A DNA stretch of 64,000 nucleotides from a bacterium (lineage in GTDB: Bacteria > Patescibacteria > ABY1 > JACQRZ01). The stretch covers positions 27,989 through 91,988 of the forward strand of contig JAUYIE010000020.1 in NCBI GenBank assembly GCA_030688365.1, in the 5' to 3' direction. A program made the position numbers and the translations under genes. The notes under the pieces were generated by a model that was given only the letters and a program-made list of their open reading frames with translations, was not told where the DNA came from and made no database searches. Each line of letters starts with the position of its first letter. Positions within the stretch are counted from its first letter, which is position 1. This document shows positions 8,638 to 16,892 of this stretch, piece by piece.

Positions 8638-10452
8638 ATGAAACCGATCATAAAAAACATCCTTATTTTTTTCATTGTTGTTGTCATTATAGGCGCAGCA
8701 TTGAGTTTATATAATGCCACACCGGGTAACAAACCTACGGTGGTGGGGATGGAAACTCTTATCGCACATATAAATGATGAACAAGTTAAATCGATAGAGA
8801 TAAAGGGAGACTCCTTAAATATTGTATTAAATGATGATACAAAAGAGATTGTTGTAAAAGAAGCAGGAGAATCTTTCTCTGACTTAGTAAAAAATTACAA
8901 CCTTGATCCAGTAAAGGTTGCAAAAGCACACCCGGAAGTGAAAAATGATAATACAACTGCGTGGATCGGTGCATTGTTGCCATTTCTGATTCCTGTTTTG
9001 TTATTGATTGTCCTTGTATACGTAATGGGACGTCAAATACAGGGCGCAAACTCTCGTGCAATGATGTTTGGATCCTCACGTGCACGTAAGTTGGAGGCGG
9101 ATAACAAAAAAAACAGAGTCACATTTAAAGATGTCGCAGGTATTAAAGAATCAAAAGAAGAATTAAAAGAAATTATTGAATTTTTGAAAGATCATAAAAA
9201 ATTTACTGACCTTGGGGCGAAAATCCCAAAAGGAGTACTTTTGGTTGGACCTCCAGGGACTGGCAAGACATTATTGGCAAAAGCAGTTGCAGGGGAGGCA
9301 GACGTGCCGTTTTTTCATGTGTCTGGTTCAGAATTTATTGAAATGTTTGTGGGTGTTGGAGCCAGCCGAGTACGTGATCTCTTTACGCGCGCGAAAAAAA
9401 GTGCACCATGTATCGTTTTTATTGATGAGATTGATGCGGTAGGCCGTCAGAGGGGCGCGGGTCTTGGCGGTTCAAATGATGAACGTGAACAAACTCTTAA
9501 TCAAATACTTGTTGAGTTGGATGGGTTTGAGCCAAACGACAATGTCATTGTGATGGCCGCGACCAATCGTCCTGATGTATTGGATCCGGCTTTGCTCCGA
9601 CCAGGTCGTTTTGATCGCCGTGTGTTTCTTGATCCTCCTAGTATTAATGATCGAGAAGAGATTTTACAGGTACATGCACAAAAAAAGCCATTAGCTGCGG
9701 ACGTATCTTTGAGGAAAATTGCTGAACGTACTCCGGGATTCAGTGGTGCTGATTTGGCTAACCTTTTGAACGAATCGGCTATTTTGACTGCGCGTAAGGA
9801 TAGGAAAGAGGTCTTACAAGATGATATTATTGAAAGTATTGAAAAGGTCATGTTAGGGCCACAACGGAAGAGCCATATACTTTCTGATGAGGAGAAAAAA
9901 GTAACGGCATATCATGAAGCAGGTCATGCGATCGTTTCTCATGCCTTTAAAAAAGAAGGATCAGTGCAAAAGGTTTCTATTATTTCCCGTGGTCGTGCTG
10001 CTGGTTACACATTGAATATGCCCACGGAAGATAAATACTTTACCCGAAAAAAGGAATTTCTTGCGGATCTGGCAGTTATGATGGGTGGATATGTGACAGA
10101 AGAACTTATCTTTGGTGACGTGAGCACTGGAGCACACAATGATTTATCCAAAGCAACGGATGTAGCTCGAAAAATGGTTACGGATTATGGTATGAGTCCG
10201 TTGGGGCCACAAACATTTGGTCATGATGATGAGGCAGTCTTTTTGGGACGCGACTTGGTTACAAAACGAAATTATAGCGAAAGTACTGCGGAAAGTATTG
10301 ATGAACAAGTCAAGGTGTTTATTCACGGTGCATATGAAGAAGCGAAGAAAGTAGTTACCCACCATCGCACAAAACTGGAAGAAATTGTACAATTACTATT
10401 GGAGAAGGAGACTATTGAGCAAGAAGAGTTTGCAAGTCTCTTTGCCGTATAA
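8638..10452 (+). CDS. ftsH: ATP-dependent zinc metalloprotease FtsH
   Basis: 604 residues. Two N-terminal membrane helices (about 4-24 and 109-131) frame a short periplasmic domain. The AAA+ module shows Walker A GPPGTGKT (204-211), Walker B IVFIDEIDA (about 259-267) and the second region of homology ATNRPDVLDPALLRPGRFDR. The M41 peptidase domain has the zinc motif HEAGH (426-430). The enzyme degrades membrane and regulatory proteins. Length and domain order are normal. The start ATG opens the first helix directly and has no SD. Confidence 0.98.
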   Translation: MKPIIKNILIFFIVVVIIGAALSLYNATPGNKPTVVGMETLIAHINDEQVKSIEIKGDSLNIVLNDDTKEIVVKEAGESFSDLVKNYNLDPVKVAKAHPEVKNDNTTAWIGALLPFLIPVLLLIVLVYVMGRQIQGANSRAMMFGSSRARKLEADNKKNRVTFKDVAGIKESKEELKEIIEFLKDHKKFTDLGAKIPKGVLLVGPPGTGKTLLAKAVAGEADVPFFHVSGSEFIEMFVGVGASRVRDLFTRAKKSAPCIVFIDEIDAVGRQRGAGLGGSNDEREQTLNQILVELDGFEPNDNVIVMAATNRPDVLDPALLRPGRFDRRVFLDPPSINDREEILQVHAQKKPLAADVSLRKIAERTPGFSGADLANLLNESAILTARKDRKEVLQDDIIESIEKVMLGPQRKSHILSDEEKKVTAYHEAGHAIVSHAFKKEGSVQKVSIISRGRAAGYTLNMPTEDKYFTRKKEFLADLAVMMGGYVTEELIFGDVSTGAHNDLSKATDVARKMVTDYGMSPLGPQTFGHDDEAVFLGRDLVTKRNYSESTAESIDEQVKVFIHGAYEEAKKVVTHHRTKLEEIVQLLLEKETIEQEEFASLFAV

Positions 10453-10469
10453 GTTTTTATTACAATCCC

Positions 10470-12149
10470 ATGTCATCATCACCTCATGTAGGGAAGTCGT
10501 TTAAAGGCGCAGAAGAGAAGTTTTCTGAAAAAATGAAAACGATGGGTTTAGAAAAGCAAGAAAATGATGCTAAAAACCTTGCACATATTGCGGATTTTGG
10601 ATATGTGTATCTTGTTGGCGTTGCCATAACGCCGGGGTTACTAGAAATGATCCCCGTTGATATTGCCAAAAAATTACAACTTATTTGTTTTCAATCCCAG
10701 GAAGGAAAATTTTTCTTTGCATCAATTGATCCCCTGGGTGATGATGTAGAAGACTATATAAAGAAGTTTGAAAAAACCAATCACTGTACCGTGCAACTAC
10801 ATACTATGTCACAAGCAAGTTTTGATGCTGTGATGAAGTTATATGCCAAACTTCCAACATTGGCAACAGAACAACATGGTGTGTCTATTAATCAGGATGA
10901 TTTAGACAAATATAAGGAAGGTTTTTCAGATATACGCAAGATTCAAGAACAGATACAAGATGTTAATGTTACAGACATACTGACACTTTTGATTTCTGTG
11001 GCCTTGTCTACGAATGCATCAGATATTCACGTGGAAGCAGAAGAAAAGGATATAAAATTGCGACTGCGTATTGATGGCGTGTTGCATAATATTGCTTCAT
11101 TACCACCAGAGGATTGGAAAAAAATTATTTCACGCATCAAGTTGTTGGCAAAAGTGAAAATTAATATTTCTGATCGACCACAAGATGGACGGTTTACTAT
11201 CTTTCTAAAAGATGATGAAGTGGATGTTCGTGTTTCAACCTTACCCACAAGTTATGGAGAGAGTGTGGTTATGCGATTATTGCGATCATCCAGCGCTGGA
11301 TTGCAATTTGCCGATCTTGGATTGGCTGATTATACTTTTCGCACACTCAAGCGAGAAGTAGAGCGACCAAACGGGATGATTATCACAACAGGGCCGACGG
11401 GGTCAGGAAAGACGACGACATTGTATGCGATGCTCAATCATCTGAATTCATCAGAAGTAAAAATCATTACATTAGAAGATCCGATTGAATACAAACTTGG
11501 TGGTATCAACCAAAGTCAGGTAGATCCGACAAAGGACTATACATTTGCCAACGGTTTGCGTTCTATCCTGCGACAAGATCCTGATGTGGTGATGGTAGGG
11601 GAAATCCGTGATTTTGAAACCGCAGATATTGCGATCAATGCCGCGTTGACGGGGCATTTGGTTATCTCTACAATTCATACCAACAGTGCGGCAGGTGCTA
11701 TTCCACGTCTTTTGGCGATTGGTGTAAAACCCTTTTTACTTGCCCCTGCACTTACCGCATTGATAGGTCAACGCCTCGTACGACGTTTATGTGAGAAATG
11801 TAAAAAGGAAATCACCCCAGATACCGAAACACTGGAGCGAGTGAAGGGATATTTGTCCTCTCTTTCACCGGCAAGTGGTGTGAAAGTGGATATAAATACA
11901 ATGAAGTTTTTTGGACCCGTTGGATGTGATGATTGTTATGGTATAGGATATAAAGGACGCATTGGTATTTTTGAAATAATGACTATAAATAAAGAGATTG
12001 AAGCGATTATGTTATCTCCACAGGTGTCTGAATATGGTATTCAAGAAAATGCAGTAAAAAATGGTATGATTACTATGGTACAGGAAGGGTTGCTTCGCGC
12101 AGTGTCGGGTATTACTTCAATAGAAGAAGTATTTAGTGTGGCACAATAA
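10470..12149 (+). CDS. pilB: type IV pilus assembly/secretion ATPase PilB (GspE family)
   Basis: 559 residues. An N-terminal MshEN-like domain (about 35-130) precedes the secretion ATPase core with ASDIHVEAEEKDIKLRLRID, Walker A GPTGSGKTTT (308-317), the Asp and His boxes and Walker B DPDVVMVGEIRD. A CxxC pair and a later CDDC (CEKCKKEI and VGCDDCYGIG) form the zinc tetracysteine of this family. It powers pilus extension or DNA-uptake pili at the inner membrane. No other pil gene is in the window. It lies 17 bases after ftsH. Confidence 0.93.
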   Translation: MSSSPHVGKSFKGAEEKFSEKMKTMGLEKQENDAKNLAHIADFGYVYLVGVAITPGLLEMIPVDIAKKLQLICFQSQEGKFFFASIDPLGDDVEDYIKKFEKTNHCTVQLHTMSQASFDAVMKLYAKLPTLATEQHGVSINQDDLDKYKEGFSDIRKIQEQIQDVNVTDILTLLISVALSTNASDIHVEAEEKDIKLRLRIDGVLHNIASLPPEDWKKIISRIKLLAKVKINISDRPQDGRFTIFLKDDEVDVRVSTLPTSYGESVVMRLLRSSSAGLQFADLGLADYTFRTLKREVERPNGMIITTGPTGSGKTTTLYAMLNHLNSSEVKIITLEDPIEYKLGGINQSQVDPTKDYTFANGLRSILRQDPDVVMVGEIRDFETADIAINAALTGHLVISTIHTNSAAGAIPRLLAIGVKPFLLAPALTALIGQRLVRRLCEKCKKEITPDTETLERVKGYLSSLSPASGVKVDINTMKFFGPVGCDDCYGIGYKGRIGIFEIMTINKEIEAIMLSPQVSEYGIQENAVKNGMITMVQEGLLRAVSGITSIEEVFSVAQ

Positions 12150-12172
12150 ACTAATGTATAATTCAATTTTAT

Positions 12173-12430
12173 ATGAATAAATTTGAGTTTGATGAAGAAT
12201 CGTTTAATGAAGCTATCAAACAGGATCCATCAAAAATTAAAACCATTATGGAGGATATCGGTCGGATGCCTTCAGGAGAGAATGCGGGGAGTGAAAAAAA
12301 TAAAGAAACAAGTGATACGGAAAAAAAATTACAAAATTTAGAAAAAGAGATAGCAGAGCTAAAAAAAGCGGTTGAGGACATAGTTCCACGAGTAGAAACG
12401 TTAGAACAATCAAAGAAAAAGGAAGAGTAA
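12173..12430 (+). CDS. small acidic coiled-coil protein, unknown
   Basis: 85 residues, very rich in Glu and Lys. Residues 45-83 form a heptad-like coiled coil (LQNLEKEIAELKKAVEDIV). A TATAAT box at 12157-12162 ends 10 bases before the ATG, so the transcript is almost leaderless. Convergent with tsaE, with 28 bases between the stops. Confidence 0.6.
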   Translation: MNKFEFDEESFNEAIKQDPSKIKTIMEDIGRMPSGENAGSEKNKETSDTEKKLQNLEKEIAELKKAVEDIVPRVETLEQSKKKEE

Positions 12431-12458
12431 CGATAATACCCACCACGTTGGTTGATAT

Positions 12459-12902
12459 TTAAATGGAGTGCTCAAAATGAATCCATATCGCATCTGGTGG
12501 AATGATATCTTTGATGTGTTCCGCCCATTCAATGATGGTGATGGTGTGTTTGTCGTTCATATAGTCTTTAATGCCAATGTCTTCCAGATCGTGTCCTGAA
12601 GTGAGACGATATGCGTCTACATGACAGAGTTGTGAGATAGTGTCATGTCCAGCAGGTACGTCATATATCTTCATAATGACAAAGGTTGGACTAGTGACAG
12701 TGTTTTTAACACCCAGCGCTTTTGCTATGCCTTTTGTAAATGCTGTTTTTCCTGCGCCAAGATCACCAGTGAGTGCTAACACATCTCCACCTGAAAATTT
12801 ACTCACAAGTTTTTGTGCGTAACCATAGGTTTCTGGTTCGCTGTGAGTTATCACCGTATGTATTTCACTATTTTTTGAAATTGTAATAGTCCGTGTATTC
12901 AT
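12459..12902 (-). CDS. tsaE: tRNA threonylcarbamoyladenosine ATPase TsaE
   Basis: 147 residues. Walker A GDLGAGKTAFTKGIAKALG and the TsaE signature TSPTFVIMKIYD are followed by HVDAYRL and IEWAEHI, all at family positions. It is the ATPase partner of TsaD and TsaB in making t6A at position 37 of ANN-decoding tRNAs. It follows tsaD by 3 bases on the same strand, so both are probably translated from one message. TsaB and TsaC are not in the window. Confidence 0.95.
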   Translation of the reverse strand: MNTRTITISKNSEIHTVITHSEPETYGYAQKLVSKFSGGDVLALTGDLGAGKTAFTKGIAKALGVKNTVTSPTFVIMKIYDVPAGHDTISQLCHVDAYRLTSGHDLEDIGIKDYMNDKHTITIIEWAEHIKDIIPPDAIWIHFEHSI

Positions 12903-12905
12903 ATT

Positions 12906-13910
12906 TTAATAGTTTACTTGCTCTATTTCCCAGTTTGGATCACCATCTAGTTGTTGCCATGAGATCGTATCTTTTTTTTGGATATGAAAATATCCTGCCA
13001 CAGCGACCATCGTCGCATTGTCGGTGCACGCGTTTGGTCCAGGGAATTGATACGCGCATTGCGGGAGTTGTGTTTCAATCATTTTTTGCATTTCCGTGCG
13101 TAATGCCGTGTTTGCCATCACTCCACCGCCAAAGACAATAGAACGTACATCATACATCCGCGTAGCTTTGAGTGTTTTTGAAATAAGGACATCAATGACT
13201 GCTTTTTGAAAAGCGGCGCATACATCGGCTGTGCGTTTTTTTTGTTCTGGTGATAAGTACAGTACTGCTGTTTTTAATCCACTAAAGCTAAACTCAAAAT
13301 TATCTGCATGGATCATCGGACGGGGAAGGATGATAGCTAACGCATCGCCCTGTAATGCATGTTGAGATATCTCTGGTCCGCCTGGGTATCCTAGACCAAG
13401 AAGTTGTGCGACTTTATCAAAACACTCTCCGACAGCGTCATCGCGTGTACGGCCAAGTAAATCATACTCGCCTATATTTTTTATTAGTACCAGTTCGGTA
13501 TGTCCACCTGATACGATCAATCCAAGGGTGGGAAATGCAAGATGGGGATTTTCTAGCCAATTTGTAAGCAGATGTGCTTCTATGTGATTGACGCGCACAA
13601 GTGGAATACCCCATGCGCTGGCGAGTGTTTTTGCCGTCTGCACGCCGATGAGTAGTGAAGTGATGAGTCCAGGGCCGGCAGTTACCGCGATGGCGTCTGG
13701 ACGGGTATCACCAAGTATTTTTTTTAAAAGAAAGGGGAGTGTTTTAATATGTTCCCGTGCTGCTACTTCTGGAACTACACCGCCGTATGGTGCATGAATA
13801 TCTATTTGAGATGATACCAGATTTTTTTCAAGCACAAACGTGCCGTCTTGCGCGCGAAGAAGTGCTACTGCTGTTTCATCACATGATGTTTCAATGCCAA
13901 GGATTATCAT
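12906..13910 (-). CDS. tsaD: tRNA threonylcarbamoyltransferase TsaD
   Basis: 334 residues from the ATG at 13910, chosen because the family starts MIILGIETSCDETAVALL; upstream in-frame codons would add 13 residues that overlap the promoter region. The iron/zinc-binding motif HIEAH is present (VNHIEAHLL), as is the ASKHA signature LIVSGGHTELVL. It transfers the threonylcarbamoyl group to A37 of tRNA. Divergent from the glycosyltransferase at 13990, with an 80-base shared promoter region. Confidence 0.97.
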   Translation of the reverse strand: MIILGIETSCDETAVALLRAQDGTFVLEKNLVSSQIDIHAPYGGVVPEVAAREHIKTLPFLLKKILGDTRPDAIAVTAGPGLITSLLIGVQTAKTLASAWGIPLVRVNHIEAHLLTNWLENPHLAFPTLGLIVSGGHTELVLIKNIGEYDLLGRTRDDAVGECFDKVAQLLGLGYPGGPEISQHALQGDALAIILPRPMIHADNFEFSFSGLKTAVLYLSPEQKKRTADVCAAFQKAVIDVLISKTLKATRMYDVRSIVFGGGVMANTALRTEMQKMIETQLPQCAYQFPGPNACTDNATMVAVAGYFHIQKKDTISWQQLDGDPNWEIEQVNY

Positions 13911-13989
13911 AGTTCTTTGGATACTATCATGAAGATTGTGGAAAATCAAGAGTCGTTTACTTTCTGACTATGCACGGTAGAATAGGTAT

Positions 13990-14739
13990 ATGAAACTATC
14001 TGTTGTGATACCCGCATATAATGAAGAGGCAAGTATACGTCGTACGATTACTACGGTGGCTGATTATGTTCGCACGACATTTCCCGACGGTGAAATCATA
14101 GTGATCGACGATGGGAGCACGGATCATACACGTGATATCGTACGGTCTTTGATGTCTACCTATCCACTGCGCTTCATAACGCATAAAAAAAATAAAGGAA
14201 AGGGCGCGGCAGTAAGGACAGGTGCATTATCGGCGCATGGAGACTATATTCTTTTTATGGATGCGGATATGTCTACCCATATTCAAGAGTTTGATGGCTT
14301 ATATCGTGCACTTGTTGGTGGGGCGGATATTGCTATCGGATCTCGCTATATGAACACAAGCCATGTGGTCGTATACCAGCCGTGGTTTCGTGTGATCCTG
14401 GGACGTATTGCCAATACCATTGTCCGTATGATGCTTTTACCTCGTATCTATGATACCCAATGCGGTTTTAAAGCATTTACCCATGAAACGGCTTTGATAT
14501 TGTTTCATCTACAAACAATGGAGCGATGGTCATTTGATGTGGAACTGTTGGTTTTGGCGCGTCGACTCGGGTATACAATCGTTGAAGTACCGATAACGTG
14601 GGAGGATTCACGTGATCGCAAAAGCCGTTTTCGTGCTGTACGGGACGCGAACGGCATGGTGCTTGATGTGCTTCGTGTCATGTATGCTATTGCTTGCAAG
14701 CGATACGGTGATCTTGACCAACACAAAAAAATACGATAG
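13990..14739 (+). CDS. GT2 glycosyltransferase, dolichol-phosphate-mannose-synthase-like
   Basis: 249 residues with a GT-A fold. It begins MKLSVVIPAYNEEASIRRTI, has IIVIDDGSTDHT, and the metal-binding DxD appears as FMDADMS near residue 92. The stretch AIGSRYMN and the FDVELL region match the DPM1/polyprenyl-phosphate glycosyltransferase subgroup. It has no membrane segments. Probably transfers a sugar to a lipid phosphate for envelope glycans. A TAGAAT box lies 8 bases before the ATG, so the message is nearly leaderless. Confidence 0.85.
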   Translation: MKLSVVIPAYNEEASIRRTITTVADYVRTTFPDGEIIVIDDGSTDHTRDIVRSLMSTYPLRFITHKKNKGKGAAVRTGALSAHGDYILFMDADMSTHIQEFDGLYRALVGGADIAIGSRYMNTSHVVVYQPWFRVILGRIANTIVRMMLLPRIYDTQCGFKAFTHETALILFHLQTMERWSFDVELLVLARRLGYTIVEVPITWEDSRDRKSRFRAVRDANGMVLDVLRVMYAIACKRYGDLDQHKKIR

Positions 14740-14755
14740 CATTAGCTGGTATTGT

Positions 14756-14830
14756 GGCCTCATCGTCTAGTGGTTAGGACGTCAGGTTTTCATCCTGGAA
14801 ATCGGGGTTCGACTCCCCGTGGGGCTACCA
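14756..14830 (+). tRNA. tRNA-Glu (anticodon TTC)
   Basis: A 75-base cloverleaf. The anticodon stem-loop is CAGGTTTTCATCCTG with anticodon TTC, the D arm reads TCTAGTGGTTAGGA, and the T arm is CGGGGTTCGACTCCCCG. The acceptor 5' strand GGCCTCA pairs with TGGGGCT. The 3' CCA is encoded. Confidence 0.97.
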
Positions 14831-14955
14831 AGAGTTACAAGATTAATTTTTTCAAAATCCATCGCGCCATCTGGCGCGTACGCCCCGATGCCTGATTCAA
14901 AAACACCCCAGTATTTTTCGCTGTGGTGTTTTTTGCATGGTAAACGAAGGTTTGT

Positions 14956-15252
14956 TTATTTTTCTTTTATCACAAAAATGTCGCCATGCATTTTTTGTAG
15001 TAACTCAAGGGTGTCTCTGACGGAAAGATTCGCAGTAGTATACAAATGAAGTCTTTTTCCAAACTCCTCCGCAAGGGGAGTCAGAAATTCATCTCCCCAC
15101 GAAGGAGAAAAGGTAGTTACACCCTCAAAATCAATCTCAATAATCTCGTTAGATTTTAACTGTGTAAGCAATGAACGCAATGCCAACAGGGCTTCCTTTC
15201 CTGCTTGTCGTGACATCAATGAGTGACCAATTTTTTTAAGTTCTAGACGCAT
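14956..15252 (-). CDS. STAS-like protein, DUF4325 type
   Basis: 98 residues. The pattern EIDFEGVTTFSPSWGDEFLTPL is the hallmark of DUF4325 STAS-like domains, which resemble anti-sigma-factor antagonists. It follows the HTH-GHKL gene on the same strand with 4 bases between them. Such pairs of a GHKL ATPase and a STAS-like partner look like partner-switching regulators. What they control here is unknown. Confidence 0.82.
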   Translation of the reverse strand: MRLELKKIGHSLMSRQAGKEALLALRSLLTQLKSNEIIEIDFEGVTTFSPSWGDEFLTPLAEEFGKRLHLYTTANLSVRDTLELLQKMHGDIFVIKEK

Positions 15253-15256
15253 AGTA

Positions 15257-16009
15257 TTAAAATGTAATTACCGCTAAACATCCTCGTATAGTTTGCTCGG
15301 CCTGAATTATCGTGAGATCGTTTTCATTTTGTGCAAGTTGCAGTTCCGCATCTCCTGACCGGAAAAGGAGAGTAAGAGGATATTTTATGATATTATTGCG
15401 TACATACTTTAATCCATTTCCTCTTCGTTCGGGTGCACGACCACTGATCGTTTCAGTGAAGGCAAGGCGCAATGCTTCCCCGTCTGTTGCCAGAGTCGGA
15501 CGTACTCGTTTGAGTGTGGTTAAAATACCTTGTCCACGGTCAGCGAGAATAATATAACGCTGTTCAAGGTCAAACGAAAAATAAATACCGGAAATATCAG
15601 GCCAGTTCACCAAATTATGATCAAATGAATTATTGCCAATTTCTCCCGCTGTTGACGTAATAATGGAATACAATTCTTCGAAACCGGACATTTTCATAAG
15701 CAGGAGCTCCATTCTTCCAATACGCGCCTGGAAGACTCCGCTATTGGGACAGTATACTTCTCCGTGGGGTTCGTATCCTATTGGGCTAGATACCCAAAGC
15801 TCAGCATCAAATAATAGCTTCATAGATGTTTTTCTTATAAACGATTCTATCGCATAGCGTCTATAATATCTATTCCCTCCTGTTTGCGCTCGTACGGCAA
15901 GAAGGGATCCTGATTTGTCCCATCGCCGTAATGTTTGGTGAGAGACCCCAAGTTTTTTGGCCGTCTCACCGATAGATACTAATTCATTTTTATTATTAAA
16001 TCTATTCAT
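15257..16009 (-). CDS. MerR/excisionase-type HTH fused to a GHKL ATPase domain
   Basis: 250 residues. The N-terminus (10-60) is a MerR-like winged helix: SIGETAKKLGVSHQTLRRWD, then a GGNRYYRR wing. From about 110 a GHKL (HATPase_c) fold follows: N box EIGNNSFDHN (123-132), G1 box DRGQG (157-161), G2 box RRGNGLKYV (195-203). The asparagine and glycines needed for ATP binding are present, so the ATPase is probably active. Together with the STAS-like partner this looks like an anti-sigma kinase fused to its own DNA-binding domain. A perfect inverted repeat around its own promoter suggests self-repression. Confidence 0.82.
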   Translation of the reverse strand: MNRFNNKNELVSIGETAKKLGVSHQTLRRWDKSGSLLAVRAQTGGNRYYRRYAIESFIRKTSMKLLFDAELWVSSPIGYEPHGEVYCPNSGVFQARIGRMELLLMKMSGFEELYSIITSTAGEIGNNSFDHNLVNWPDISGIYFSFDLEQRYIILADRGQGILTTLKRVRPTLATDGEALRLAFTETISGRAPERRGNGLKYVRNNIIKYPLTLLFRSGDAELQLAQNENDLTIIQAEQTIRGCLAVITF

Positions 16010-16049
16010 ATCTATACACTATTATTACATATATATATAGATATGTCAA
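16007..16049 (-). promoter_or_regulatory. promoter with flanking operator for the HTH-GHKL pair
   Basis: On the minus strand TTGACA (16049-16044), a 17-base spacer and AATAAT (16026-16021). Two perfect 10-base arms, CATATCTATA (16007-16016) and TATAGATATG (16036-16045), flank the -10 box; one touches the start codon and the other the -35. This is a typical MerR-like or repressor operator layout. Confidence 0.7.
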
Positions 16050-16144
16050 GACAAATAAGAAAAAAGTTGATTTTATGTTCTGTACCACATTAATTTCACC
16101 AATATTTAGTTCCAATTCGCTCCCTCGAGGGCTATGTCAGAAAG

Positions 16145-16166
16145 CAAGGTTTATCGCCTTGTTTTT
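16145..16166 (+). terminator. small hairpin with T-run, no obvious gene before it
   Basis: CAAGG, a 7-base loop, CCTTG and TTTTT lie in the 200-base gap between the HTH-GHKL gene and the FAD-synthetase gene. A palindrome GCCCTCGAGGGC lies just upstream. I see no plus-strand gene that it would end. A very short RNA is possible. Confidence 0.4.
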
Positions 16167-16225
16167 GGTTATCTCTTGCAGATTTTATATTCGTTATTTA
16201 GAATGCTATGTACACTATATGTATT

Positions 16226-16804
16226 ATGAAACTAGTTTATAACATCAAAGATATTCCGAAAAAATACCGATATATTTTTACAATTGGTAATTTTGATGGT
16301 TTCCATACAGGACATCAAAAAATATTAAAAGCGTTGTTGAAAGAAAAAAAAATACCAAACGACAAAATATTATTAATAACATTTGTTGTGCATACACGCG
16401 ATATTGATGGATCGTATGACTATCTGACATCCAAAAAAGACACAGAAAAGTTTTTTGCGTTGTATGGTGTAGACTTCGTATTGAAATTGGATTTTAAAAA
16501 AATAAAAGACGTAGAGTATGACGAGTTTTTGAAATGGCTTAATGATAATCTTGATCTGAAGGCAATGATTCTGACTGAAAAATTACGTATCGGACATAAC
16601 CGAAAGGGTACGACAAAAAAAATAATATCAACATTGCAGGCATTAAAAAATGATATTGCAATTAAGTGTATCCCGTTAGTTGTGATGGATCATAAACCTG
16701 TATCTACCACCGCGATCAAAAAATTGATTCAGGGGGGAAATTTTCGTCAAGCAAATAAACTTTTGGGCTATAAATATCGTGCATCTGACAGACAAGCCGA
16801 GTGA
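16226..16804 (+). CDS. FAD synthetase-type adenylyltransferase domain, no riboflavin kinase domain
   Basis: 192 residues from the ATG at 16226. It starts MKLVYNIKDIPKKYRYIFTI and continues GNFDGFHTGHQKILKALLKE, the nucleotidyltransferase signature of the RibF N-terminal domain, with the HxGH-type motif. The later ISTTxIK-like motif is present as VSTTAIKKLI. Normal RibF is about 310 residues with a C-terminal riboflavin kinase; here the protein ends after the adenylyltransferase half. So it probably makes FAD from scavenged FMN, or serves another adenylylation. Residues before Met-226 (ATG at 16208) are unlikely because they overlap the promoter. Confidence 0.8.
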   Translation: MKLVYNIKDIPKKYRYIFTIGNFDGFHTGHQKILKALLKEKKIPNDKILLITFVVHTRDIDGSYDYLTSKKDTEKFFALYGVDFVLKLDFKKIKDVEYDEFLKWLNDNLDLKAMILTEKLRIGHNRKGTTKKIISTLQALKNDIAIKCIPLVVMDHKPVSTTAIKKLIQGGNFRQANKLLGYKYRASDRQAE

Positions 16805-16892
16805 CACACAAAACCCTCAATATCTAGACAAAAATCGTTATAAATTGTATACTTTTTCAAGTTAAGGCGTGTAGTTTATTATAAACGTATAA

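Noticed and set aside
14868..14881. GCGCC-ATCT-GGCGC as a terminator behind tRNA-Glu.
   Set aside because: There is no T-run after it.
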